Part shown: one piece after another, positions 21,201 to 28,110 of the stretch
Layout: every line of letters begins with the position of its first letter
Position numbering within the stretch: position 1 is the stretch's first letter
Origin: Beroe ovata
Lineage: Eukaryota; Ctenophora; Nuda; Beroida; Beroidae
NCBI GenBank assembly: GCA_946803715.1
Contig: CAMPET010000185.1
Coordinates: forward strand, 1-28,616
Direction of reading: 5' to 3'
DNA length: 28,616 bases
Program-made: the position numbers and the translations under genes
The notes under the pieces: generated by a model
Databases searched by the model: none
Told to the model about the DNA's origin: nothing
The model's input: the letters and a program-made list of their open reading frames with translations, nothing else

Positions 21201-24200
21201 CTTCTCACCACTTTCACGTCTCATTCTACTCACCCCTCACCTAATCGCATATCTTCGCAGGCAATCAACGAAACAGCAGTTCAAACGTCGCGAGAGTACA
21301 TTCTGCAGGGAATACCAATTGTTATCAGCATCTTTATCATTGTGGGACTCAGCTTTGTTCCCACCAGTTTTGTCGTGTATCTAGTGGCAGAGAGGAGTTC
21401 AAACGCTAAACATCTCCAGTTCTGTGCAGGTTGTTATAGCAACTCGTTGCCGTTACCATAGCAACTGAGTTTCTTGAGAAACTATCTACCTTACATTTCC
21501 CCGATGTTTATTTTCCTGCTTACACGCCCGTCATTGATCAGGCGTGCGACCTGTCATTTACTGGCTGAGTAACTTCGTGTGGGACATATTGAACTTCATG
21601 CTACCGACCATGGTAGCTACCATACTGTTCGTGGGATTCGATCAGCAGGCGTTCGTCAGGGTAAGTGTGGTTTTCTGGTACAGTTCCTCACTGCTGCATT
21701 CTATGAGAAGTCGGGATTTGGTTACTTAACCAGCAGTTGGAATGTCTGTGAATTCCCTCACCCCGCCCCTTCCCCCTCACCCTCACACTCTCACAGTCAC
21801 AACCTCTCTCATGCCTCCCTCTCTCATGCCTCCCTCTCTCATGCCTCCCTCTCTCATGCCTCCCTCCCTACCTCAACAGGAGATAGGAGCTGTGATAATC
21901 ATGATTATTCTGTACGGTTGTGCGTCCACCCCCATGTTCTACCCAGCCTCATTCTTCTTCAAGTGAGAACACACTGTATTTCTGTAAAATCTCAAGGGAA
22001 TTGTAGTTTTTCTTGCAAGAGCAAGGTAATATAACCCGCTATTACGAAAGCATCAAAATGCTATACCAAACTTCAAATTAACCAAACTTTCAAGTTTATT
22101 GATGTTATCTTATCTAAATAAGAATAACGTCATCTTTTACAGAATACCCTCGGCTGCTTACGTCACACTCATGTGCTTCAATCTGTTCGTTGCCGTGACG
22201 ACCAGTTATTCTGTCTTCACCCTGGAGCGATTCAAGGACGATCCGGTCCTGATGTGGGTAAGAAAACACAAGGAAATATTGTAAAAAATATCCAGCCATT
22301 GACCAACGGATGTGATGGTGTATCCAACATTGATCAAGCAGACATATAATCAACAGACATGTGTTTGTGGGAATGCAGTGTGAATGCTGTATCAAAACCT
22401 GTATCAATGTTTGTTGTCACGCATTGTCGAATGTACATTGTACATTATTATGCACTGTACATTCCGTCACAATCCCACTATCTCAGTACGCACACGTGTT
22501 AGACAAGGTGTTCCTCATTTTCCCGCCTTACTGTCTCGGCAAGGGTTTTGTCGACCTTACCTACAAGTATGTCCAGGATTCTGTCTACAAATCCATGGGA
22601 ATAGACATTGCAGGTAGGTGTTGCTCGTTGCTATAGCAACAGCTAAAGCAACACATGTTTCCATCACCCCATAGCAACGTGAATGTTGCATAGCAACCCA
22701 CTCACATGTTGCACTCAGGTAAAACTCTGGACGCGTGGCACTGGGATATGCTCGGTCGTTACATGCTCGTACTCCCCGTCACGTGTGTCTTCTGGCTAAC
22801 ATTCACCATCGGACTTGAGAAGTGAGTGTAACATATCTCAGTGGAGAGAAGTTTGAATTGTCGATATCTACGTTGTTGTTTAATGAGATATTTTTCATTA
22901 CTGTTATATCTTTGAAAAATGAGTAATTAAACGATGAGTAGTAATCGAGAGTTAGGAAAACCCGCTAAAGAACATGCATAAAACGTTAAAACCTCCTCAT
23001 CCTTCATCCTTGTTCCCTCAAAAGTTACAAATCGCACAAACCTCGCGGGAAAACGCATCCCATGTCCAAGTAGTATAGATCTACGAAGGGTCCCTTCATT
23101 TTTATCTTCTTGGAGAGATAACAGATCGATGATGCTGGAGATGATGATTGGGGTACCTTCATGGTAATGGTTTGTGTTTTGCTACCACAAAAGCTATTTT
23201 TTCAAAAATTGGGTGACGAAAAGGAGTGATAAAACACCAACTCTTGTTGTAGGCAGCAGACTTTATGTGGAACCCATGGTGATGTCCGAATGCTGCACTG
23301 ATGCACTCCAGGGGACTGCTAACATCCATCTCCAACACATAAGTTGCCACCGTGTGGTCTTTTGTCCAGCACTCTGATATCCCATGAGCCACGCACGGGA
23401 ACAAAATACACAAAACACAAGTAGAAATGGGATTTAGAGTTGGCAGCATCTGATATAAGATTGTATCGAGAGATGGGAACAGAAACCTGGGCTCTTTAAA
23501 GCAGGACGCACTTTATGTGATTTCCATCTTTCCAAATTGCTGGATCAATTATAATAGACCACCTGCTTTTCATAGAATATAATAATCGGGTAACTCAAGT
23601 GGAAAATTGATCAATATCATGACCCATTTATTTATCATAACCAACCTTTATTGAATATTGACCGTGATTTTGATTGTATTATCGTCATTTAGCGAAAACC
23701 CCAAAGATCAAAGGTGCCACGTGCGCAGGTGACACTCTAAGCACCTGTTTTCTGCACGTGCTAAACACAGCGCTATGCACGTGGCCCTTATTGTTTCATT
23801 TCCAAACACTGGTCGTATAAGGAATGATGACGTGTGATTAGTAAAACTGAAATGAATACTGATTTCCCAACCGAATTTTTGTACCATGAGTAAAGCTCTA
23901 GTGTTCAGTTCAATATTAGGTTGTCGGGAACAGAAATCGTGCGGTTGAAGAAAGAGAGCATCGCTGCACGTGTGTTTCAGGTACACGTTACGGAAGAGGG
24001 AGGTGATCAAGACGCCCGATCCTGAGGAAAGTGGGACAAATGAGGATGTGGATGAGGAATGTAAGAGAGCCCAATCCTCACACGATGATATCCTCACTGT
24101 TAACGGTTAGGAAGGAGTGACGGGGAGCCTTATTAACTAATATTGTCACCAATCGGCTGAGATTGGTTATTTCGAAATGCTTTGTCATTCAGCTCTTGAA

Positions 24201-26136
24201 ATTTTCTGAAATAGCCTCAGATCGATATTGGCGATTGACAGTCCTTTCACAATTATCAGGGTTAACAAAACAGTACACTACCTACTCGTGGGAAAGATTG
24301 GTTGCTGTGCTAAAGAGACGGCCAACTGGGAAATTCACTCACAAGGCTGTTAAAAACATAACTTTCGGAGTGAAAAAGGTGTGAAGAATTGCATCTTAAA
24401 CTAAACATGTGACCCTAGTGCGGAATTCATTTTACACCTCTTGTCCAATCCTAAGGAATCTAGGTATCTCTAGATCTAATTTCCTATTCACCCTTCGCCC
24501 CACCCCTAGGGCGAATGTTTCGGTTTGCTGGGTATAAACGGCGCGGGAAAAACCTCAACATTCAACATGCTGACGGGAGCACTAAGCGTATCCGCGGGGA
24601 ATGCGATAGTTGGCGGTCATTGCGTGGTTACCGACCTGTCCAAAGTACAGCAACTCCTGGGTTACTGCCCCCAGTTTGATGCTATCATTAACACGTTAGT
24701 CAATGTTAATGATATGTTTGCGGTGAATCGGGCTCAAACCACGTTATCCTATCTCCTTTATCCTGTACTTTTGTTAGGTTGACTGGAAGGGAAATGCTGA
24801 CGCTGTTCGCAGCTTTACATGGCGTTAAGGACCCGGCAAAATCAGCAAACACTTACATCAGACAACTAGGAATTGAGAAGGTAAGATAGCTATAATTGTT
24901 AGTCTATGATAATTCCAACCATAGCCTGGACATGACTACGTCATGGTCAATGGTCATTGGCCATTGGTCGATCATGGGTCAAAGTAAGACTTTCATCTCC
25001 AGTACAGTGACATGCAGTGTTACAAGTACAGTGGCGGCAACAAGAGGAAACTCTCTGCAGCCATAGCATTGGTGGGAAAACCAGAGGTCTTGTTACTGGT
25101 AAGTACAGTCAATACCCTGTTATCAATACAATGTATACGATTCCATCTATATACATTGTATACATCAGTGGTCAATGATGTATCTTAATATGATCCGCGA
25201 ATAGCCCTGTAAAGCCACCTGCAGTCACCAGCTAGCATTCTACATCGATGAGAGTCGTCAGAAATAACATCATAAGCCACTGCATAGTTCATGTTTTTAC
25301 GGCACGCGCGATCGTCGAACCAGTAATTGATGATCATCTCCGCGCGCCACGGGCAATTATCTGGTTTATTTTATTTGCGCGTCACGCACGTACATGTACA
25401 TATTATTGACGGGACTTGTGCATAGCATGAATTACACCATGCTCCAGGATGAGCCAACTGCTGGCATGGATCCCGGAGCTCGCCGCCAACTGTGGCAGGT
25501 CATCAGTGACGCGAAGCAGTCCGGCACGAGTGTGCTGTTGACGAGTCATAGCATGGGCGAGTGTGAGGTGTTGTGTGACAGAATCGGGATTATGTGTCAC
25601 GGGAAGCTACAGTGTGTGGGGACTCCTCATTTCCTCAAGGAGAGGTATATAAAGTTCACGCTTACCGTGTCAATGATATCAATTATAGTTGCATTCAAAT
25701 AGTAACATCTCACAACATAACAGATACGGGAGTGGATACACTGTCACCATCAAGTCGAGTCACGTGGGTAACGTAATCTCCCTCATGGAGGATGAATTTG
25801 TGGATTACAAGCTCCTAGAACAGCATCACAACATGCTCATTTACACCTTACCTCACCAAAGTAAACTTGCTCCCCTCTTTGCTTTCCTCGCAAAGCTGAC
25901 AGAAGTGAGTACCCATTAACATCTCTTTATGTTCTGCTAATCACGCTTCCAAACGAAGCTCTTGCTTCATACTCAAAGTGATTTTTTGATTCTACTCTCA
26001 GGAAAACGCTATCGAAGATTACTCAGTTTCTCAGTGTACCCTTGAAGATGTTTTTATCAACTTTGCGCGAAAAAATGAGAATTATCCCCCAGACAATAAC
26101 ACAGACGGTCGAACTAAGCCGTGTATCATTTCTTAA
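6098..26136 (+). CDS. ABCA: Full-length ABCA-family lipid transporter (ABCA1/4/7-like), ~45 exons, ~2,228 aa
   Basis: The gene encodes an ABC exporter of subfamily A, a class that moves phospholipids or sterols across membranes with ATP. The order of parts is canonical: short cytosolic N-terminus ending KTRRP and TM1 (residues ~25-45), ectodomain 1 (~46-650), TMD1 (~655-870), NBD1 (~920-1,150), linker, TM7 (~1,383-1,402), ectodomain 2, TMD2 (~1,630-1,845), NBD2 (~1,890-2,125) and the VFINFA tail. Walker A is [10 protein letters not shown] in NBD1 and [10 protein letters not shown] in NBD2. Signatures are [10 protein letters not shown] and [10 protein letters not shown], and Walker B/D-loops are DEPTAGVDP and DEPTAGMDP. 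The length and the ~600-aa first ectodomain fit the ABCA1/4/7 group. ATG 6098 is chosen because the peptide matches the family N-terminus and precedes a GTGAGT donor. Two defects lie in ectodomain 1 (junction 3/4 and TGA 7974), and exons 15-16 are present twice. The stop is TAA at 26134-26136. No AATAAA lies close downstream. Confidence 0.93.
9392..13193 (+). CDS. ABCA exons 12-17: transmembrane domain 1
   Basis: Exons: 9392-9538, 9786-9902, 10561-10737, then 15 and 16 in two copies (11296-11381 and 11522-11666; 12260-12345 and 12650-12794), then 13077-13193. Exon 12 opens with [10 protein letters not shown], the family's PYPC motif at the end of ectodomain 1, followed by hydrophobic stretches. 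Coupling-helix-like charged text ([13 protein letters not shown]1 YEKEARLKE) closes the exon. Exon 15/16 encodes TTAFGFGM and [13 protein letters not shown], as in ABCA1. Exon 17 has KKPWYFPF, matching the ABCA1 RPWYFP. The two copies of exons 15-16 encode identical peptides and differ only at synonymous positions. Either copy, or both in tandem (231 nt, 77 codons), would keep the frame. Confidence 0.9.
9962..10558. repeat. 22-bp minisatellite in ABCA intron 13
   Basis: Tandem units of about 22 bp read actatactaacacactgacacc with point changes. The array is split by the exon 14 fragment at 10145-10210 and N 10211. It runs directly into the 3' splice site of exon 14. The array probably caused the assembler to break and rejoin contigs here, so its true length is unknown. 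Confidence 0.92.
10145..10210 (+). pseudogene. Truncated duplicate of ABCA exon 14, cut by N 10211
   Basis: These 66 nt repeat the start of exon 14 (10561-10626) with one synonymous change (ctc/cta) and are cut off by the N at 10211. They have the same upstream 22-bp minisatellite and the same ccaccccag acceptor as the full exon. The likeliest reading is a contig end carrying the other allele rather than a real extra exon. Confidence 0.85.
11296..11666 (+). CDS. First copy of ABCA exons 15-16 (probable alternative allele)
   Basis: Exons 11296-11381 (86 nt) and 11522-11666 (145 nt) have good splice sites. Their peptide is identical to that of 12260-12345 and 12650-12794. The seven nucleotide differences in 231 nt are all synonymous. 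The region 10710-11682 as a whole aligns with 11684-12810, including introns and the last 28 nt of exon 14 (11684-11711), and N 11683 sits exactly at the boundary. I infer an overlap of two haplotype contigs placed end to end; a recent true tandem duplication is the alternative. Confidence 0.85.
11440..12649. repeat. 19-bp variable repeat in intron 15, different length in the two copies
   Basis: Units of about 19 bp (aatcacgtaaccaggtaac) precede exon 16 in both duplicated segments. There are about four units at 11440-11520 and roughly ten at 12425-12649. Each unit contains a small inverted pair, gtaacc/ggtaac. The length difference is what a VNTR shows between alleles, which supports the haplotype explanation for the duplicated exons. 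Confidence 0.8.
12963..13062. repeat. CA-rich microsatellite in ABCA intron 16
   Basis: An imperfect (CA)n tract with acacgc and gtac interruptions runs up to the acceptor of exon 17 at 13077. Open frames reading His-Thr repeats here are artefacts of the dinucleotide repeat. Confidence 0.9.
13868..13917. promoter_or_regulatory. Cluster of four CACGTG E-boxes beside the NBD1 exon
   Basis: CACGTG occurs at 13870, 13890, 13901 and 13912 within 48 bp of intron 17, just upstream of exon 18. The one at 13901 lies in GTCACGTGAC (13899-13908), the consensus bound by MiT/TFE factors (CLEAR element) and by other bHLH-zip proteins. Function is inferred from the motif only. Confidence 0.4.
13927..16792 (+). 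CDS. ABCA exons 18-22: nucleotide-binding domain 1
   Basis: Exons: 13927-14068, 14169-14287 (GTGAGT donor preferred over the GT at 14285), 14485-14607, 16338-16576, 16654-16792. NBD1 binds and hydrolyses ATP together with NBD2. In order are an acidic lead-in ([11 protein letters not shown]), an A-loop-like SKHYGG, Walker [11 protein letters not shown] (exon 19), Q-loop VCPQHN (exon 20), signature [10 protein letters not shown], Walker B/D-loop [12 protein letters not shown] (exon 21) and switch STHHMEEAD (exon 22). All catalytic residues are present. The short peptide between the Walker A helix and the Q-loop ([16 protein letters not shown]) is a little reduced compared with ABCA1. The exon 20/21 intron is unusually long (14608-16337) because it holds a ~550-bp tandem repeat. 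Confidence 0.93.
14129..14157. promoter_or_regulatory. Pair of perfect CRE palindromes in intron 18
   Basis: TGACGTCA occurs at 14129-14136 and 14150-14157, start-to-start 21 bp, in the last 40 nt of intron 18 before the Walker A exon. An X-box-like palindrome (14111-14124) lies just upstream. CREB/ATF-type binding is possible, but an intronic position this close to a splice acceptor is unusual. Confidence 0.35.
14650..16245. repeat. ~550-bp tandem repeat, three copies plus a remnant, in ABCA intron 20
   Basis: The text tcgatcgggaatcgattcag recurs (with changes) at 14661, 15214 and 15757, giving periods of about 553 and 543 bp. A remnant gcgtccaaagaaacatgg lies near 16215. Other markers repeat with the same spacing: ccacgcccaaatcac (about 14936, 15486) with a diverged copy near 15974, and the block cctattttt..cgtagaat..gaat (about 15067, 15610, 16097). 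Copies are diverged, so the array is old. Short open frames inside it are not conserved between copies. Confidence 0.88.
17007..18179 (+). CDS. ABCA exons 23-26: inter-domain linker and entry to the second half
   Basis: Exons: 17007-17182, 17346-17541, 17747-17863, 18009-18179. Exon 23 covers the end of the regulatory region after NBD1 ([19 protein letters not shown]). Exon 24 begins [15 protein letters not shown], the ABCA motif that follows each NBD (family text: S.TTLEEVFL). The remaining linker is acidic and low in hydrophobics ([14 protein letters not shown]), as expected for the flexible cytosolic connector. Exon 26 ends with [26 protein letters not shown], equivalent to the pre-TM7 helix (QQF.AL..KR....RR..KG...Q) of the family. 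All junctions keep frame. Confidence 0.88.
18355..19232 (+). CDS. ABCA exons 27-29: TM7 and the first part of ectodomain 2
   Basis: Exons: 18355-18504, 18810-19010, 19096-19232. Exon 27 opens with [18 protein letters not shown], the hydrophobic TM7 segment (ABCA1 VLPAVFV), then moves outside ([16 protein letters not shown]). Exons 28 and 29 encode hydrophilic ectodomain 2 with possible N-glycosylation sites ([15 protein letters not shown]) and several cysteines (SCTLTC). Exon 29 ends in phase 2, and its partner exon 30 is 1,477 nt away because a second gene lies in the intron. Confidence 0.88.
19233..19375 (+). repeat. G-rich minisatellite directly after the exon 29 donor
   Basis: From the donor GTGAGT onward the intron consists of degenerate units such as gagttggggtg and gatgggctgt with many GGG/GGGG runs on the coding strand. 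Intronic G-triplets next to donors are known splicing enhancers, and the run could fold into G-quadruplexes in RNA. Both are inferences. Confidence 0.75.
19699..20346 (+). CDS. Sulfotransfer_4-type P-loop protein, intronless gene nested in ABCA intron 29
   Basis: A single-exon frame of 215 codons. The N-terminus [20 protein letters not shown] carries the sulfotransferase-type P-loop (5' PAPS-binding loop, GRTGTLS), followed by [29 protein letters not shown] near residue ~95-110 matches the 3'-phosphate-binding region of the same fold. This pattern is typical of the Pfam Sulfotransfer_4 family, known from fungi, bacteria and several invertebrates; substrates are mostly unknown. ATG 19699 is chosen because homologous text starts right after it; the frame stays open upstream to 19606. 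No signal peptide or membrane segment is visible, so a cytosolic protein is expected. AATAAA at 20397-20402 and 20477-20482 supports its own transcript. It lies on the same strand as the host gene. The tcctcag before the ATG could be a splice acceptor, either from a 5' UTR exon or from ABCA exon 29. Confidence 0.88.
   Translation: MSELQVIGAGLGRTGTLSLKSALEELGFGPCHHFTDAMVQPGIGRAMETLYHDVDNTAALEDMLSGYRSVVDYPGCLFFQQLSQINPGAKVILSVRDSAEAWAESARATIFSSNTGRKSGDTDRNTALFFKNLMNICMREHEVNPREPGCDLAMMYEEWNERVVRNVPAGRLLVFNVKEGWAPLCDFLGVPVPDTEIPRVNSTQSFQHKYSKDRQ
20397..20482 (+). promoter_or_regulatory. Polyadenylation signals of the nested sulfotransferase-like gene
   Basis: AATAAA at 20397-20402, 51 nt after the nested gene's stop, and again at 20477-20482. 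Both lie inside ABCA intron 29, so use of either would also end a host transcript that had not yet been spliced. Confidence 0.6.
20710..22821 (+). CDS. ABCA exons 30-37: rest of ectodomain 2 and transmembrane domain 2
   Basis: Exons: 20710-20792, 20920-21035, 21261-21429, 21542-21660, 21880-21962, 22143-22257, 22487-22613, 22719-22821. Exon 31 carries [21 protein letters not shown], the ABCA motif at the end of ectodomain 2 (ABCA1 W.NNKGWHA). Hydrophobic helices follow in exons 32 ([20 protein letters not shown]), 33 ([18 protein letters not shown]), 34 ([17 protein letters not shown]), 35 and 37. [12 protein letters not shown] is the coupling-helix segment (ABCA1 ERVSKAKHLQF). Exon 36 has [15 protein letters not shown], matching the family IFP.FCLGRGL. 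All junctions keep frame. The exon 32 donor GTTGTT is weak and overlaps an X-box-like palindrome. Confidence 0.92.
21804..21879 (+). repeat. 15-bp pyrimidine-rich tandem repeat forming the exon 34 polypyrimidine tract
   Basis: Four units of tctctcatgcctccc run from about 21804 to 21867 and merge into ctacctcaacag, the acceptor of exon 34 at 21880. Together with the C/T-rich stretch from 21760, the array supplies the whole polypyrimidine tract. Confidence 0.85.
22822..23980. other. ABCA intron 37 (1.16 kb) with an unrecognised minus-strand open frame
   Basis: The intron has no ABCA exon. A 96-codon frame on the minus strand (23159-23449) has a protein-like composition ([20 protein letters not shown]), but I do not recognise it and no start context, partner exon or polyA signal supports a gene. 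Several CACGTG motifs cluster at 23717-23783 and 23967. Confidence 0.4.
23981..26136 (+). CDS. ABCA exons 38-45: nucleotide-binding domain 2 and C-terminus
   Basis: Exons: 23981-24105, 24260-24378, 24510-24694, 24778-24880, 25003-25098, 25448-25644, 25724-25904, 26002-26136. Exon 38 is an acidic cytosolic lead-in ending ILTVNGLTKQY. Exon 40 holds Walker [11 protein letters not shown] and Q-loop GYCPQFDAI. Exon 42 holds the signature [10 protein letters not shown], the normal sequence for NBD2 of this family. Exon 43 begins at Walker B/D-loop [13 protein letters not shown] and includes the switch TSHSMGECE. Exon 45 has the conserved IEDYSVSQ and VFINFA motifs found at the C-end of ABCA1-like proteins. 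The chain ends KPCIIS, a C-a-a-X-like tetrapeptide rather than the PDZ-binding end of vertebrate ABCA1. All catalytic motifs are intact, so both ATP sites should be active. Confidence 0.93.
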
Positions 26137-26337
26137 ACCCAAATTGACAGAATTCTTGACCCTCAGTCCAGTTGGAATGAGCCATTGAAACAGATAAGCA
26201 GTTGACGTTGTAGTGAGGGAAGGTTTAATTTCTCTCTAAGAGTTGTTAGATTTGGAGCTTTTCAATCATTTCAGTTAATTAAGATTCGATAGATTTAGTT
26301 TTTATAGATGAAACGGAGAATAATATTATGTGGAAGT

Positions 26338-26401
26338 TTGTCAGATGTTACCTGACCTGTTTCTCGCGCGCGAGAAACTGAGGTCAGATAAAATCTGACA
26401 A
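26338..26401. mobile_element. 64-bp foldback MITE with 8-bp target-site duplication
   Basis: Two near-complementary arms, ttgtcagatgttacctgacc then tgtttctcgcg, and their mirror cgcgagaaactgaggtcaga then taaaatctgacaa, form one long hairpin with almost no loop. It is flanked by the exact 8-bp duplication GTGGAAGT at 26330-26337 and 26402-26409. An 8-bp duplication is the hallmark of hAT-type insertion. It has no coding capacity and lies in the 3' flank of the ABCA gene, about 200 bp after the stop. Confidence 0.82.
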
Positions 26402-26521
26402 GTGGAAGTCTGTTGTATCATAATACGCATTACACAAGCTGAATTGTTAAGGATGCAGATGCAATGTGATCTCGTCTAGTCGTCTATGTTAGGACTATAG
26501 TAATAGATTCCGAGATTCGAA

Positions 26522-26631
26522 TTGTAGGATTTCACCCTACCCAGTACCCTTGCTGGCGGGATTTTATCCCTGGCAAGGATTGAAAATCGCGCGCACCGAC
26601 GGTATAGGTAGGGCCGGGTAAAATCCAACAA
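26522..26631. mobile_element. 110-bp MITE with 9-bp target-site duplication, relative of 5150-5256
   Basis: The ends are TTGTAGGATTTCACCCTACC at the left and gggtaaaatccaacaa at the right. The interior (ccttgctggcgggatt, gaaaatcgcg, gcaccgacggta) matches the element at 5150-5256. The flanks carry the exact 9-bp duplication AGATTCGAA at 26513-26521 and 26632-26640 (8 bp if the ends are placed one base inward). It is a short non-autonomous DNA transposon, hAT-like or Mutator-like by duplication length. Confidence 0.82.
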
Positions 26632-26875
26632 AGATTCGAACAGATCACATGCACAGATGTGCACAAGCACACGTTGCAGTTGCGCAGCGCAGTGTGGCAC
26701 CTTGCTGATCAATAATTGATGATAGAGCTTGTCGTGTCTTGCCTGGCGATGCTAGTCGGTGCAGGTGATCCGAGAAATTCTCGGAAAATAATTTGCGGCG
26801 CGCACGCATTGAAATTCTCGTCAGCCAAACCCTCATGTCGACTGTCGAGAATTTCGNTGTTGCCTGATGCAGCAG

Positions 26876-26893
26876 AGAGATAACATCCGGCAA
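26876..26893. repeat. Solitary inverted-repeat end matching the 5049 element
   Basis: gagataacatccggcaa is the reverse complement of ttgccggatgttatct at 5049-5064. Another, more degenerate copy of this kind of end is the left end of the 64-bp element at 26338. It may be the right end of a larger, eroded composite element covering 26338-26893. N 26857 lies just inside it. Confidence 0.5.
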
Positions 26894-27539
26894 CTTGTCT
26901 GCAATTCAGATATTCTTATTAGTGTTTGTGATTGGTAGCTCATAAAAACCTTCGTTAGGACAGGATGCTTCAATATTCCCAGTTATTTTACCATAAATAT
27001 CTGAAGAGGAAGCATCAATAGATATATGAGATAGGTTTTGAAGTATTGTGTGGCTGTTTGAAGAGTTGTTTGGCGATCACTGGGATCAACAGATTGATGG
27101 GCAGTTTTGTGTCCTATAATCCCGAGTTTCAGTGACCATGGTGCTATATGGAGGGTCTGAAGGCCCCAACCAAGATATAAACAAACTAGAAAACCCGCCA
27201 AGTGGACGTGATACACTACCCATTGGAAAGACAACAGGACGTTACTCTAGAACGACAGCTGAACATGACCTATGATCAAAATCCAACTTACTAACCCAAT
27301 TAAAAAAATGATTTTATGAAGGAGCACTTGATCACAATTCGGCATTTCTTCGAATAAGCACAGGAAATGGTGCCCACCCAGTTGTCCGACTTTCATTAAT
27401 CGTTTTAATTTGNCTAGTAATAAGGCGAAAGTTGAGTACAGTTCAGGTAATTACAATTCTATGAAAGGGAATCTGGTGCCAAATGTTACGACAATCGTTT
27501 AGTTAAACTCAGCCAATAGTAATATTAATAAATATGAAA

Positions 27540-28110
27540 TGTTGAAAAGAAGTAGAAAGGGAGAAGCGAACGAGGAAGGAGGGATGAGCTGAATGAGGGG
27601 GACTGTAAAAAGAAGGGTTGGACAGATGTGAAGAGAGGTAGGAACATATAAATGGTGGGATTGTAGAAGCTGGGAGAGTGGGAGACTGGCGGATTAATTT
27701 GATGACAATAAAGGGAAGAAGTAGGATGAGGTGGGACTTGGGGATGAGGAGTTGAAACAGGAGGGAGGGGTCGGAACTCAGGTGTAATTTGGATTAAAAT
27801 AGAGGAAAGGGAGAGATGCATTACCTAGAATTGAAGAAGCTGATTGAGGAAGAAGTGGAGGGAGTTGACTGAAGAGTGAAGGGAGAAGTTTGATGGGGAG
27901 TGACAAGGAGATTATGAAGGGGTCCAGAAAGGGGTTTAGAAGTTGGATGATGTAGGGGAAGTTAGTGGTCGGTACGGGAAAAGGTGAATGACGTGGGATG
28001 GGAAAAGTTGGATGCGTTGGGAGGAAAAATAAGTTGAGCAGGCACGGGTGAAGCTGGATGAATCTGGAAGCAGGAGGATGGAGGAGGAGCGAGTAGTAGC
28101 CGTCCGCCCG
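27540..28110 (+). repeat. Long polypurine (G/A-rich) tract
   Basis: For about 550 bp the + strand is strongly dominated by G and A, with loosely repeated words such as gaagttggatga, ggggaagt and gggagg. The bias returns at about 28370-28515. The long open frames on the opposite strand (Pro/Ser/Leu/Phe-rich) follow from the composition and look like no protein family. The surrounding 26900-27540 and 28110-28616 show no gene that I can support; a lone AATAAA occurs at 27527-27532. Confidence 0.75.

Noticed and set aside
23159-23449. 96-codon minus-strand frame in ABCA intron 37 with protein-like composition
   Set aside because: I do not recognise it, and it has no supporting splice sites, polyA signal or domain motif; kept only as a note under the intron entry.
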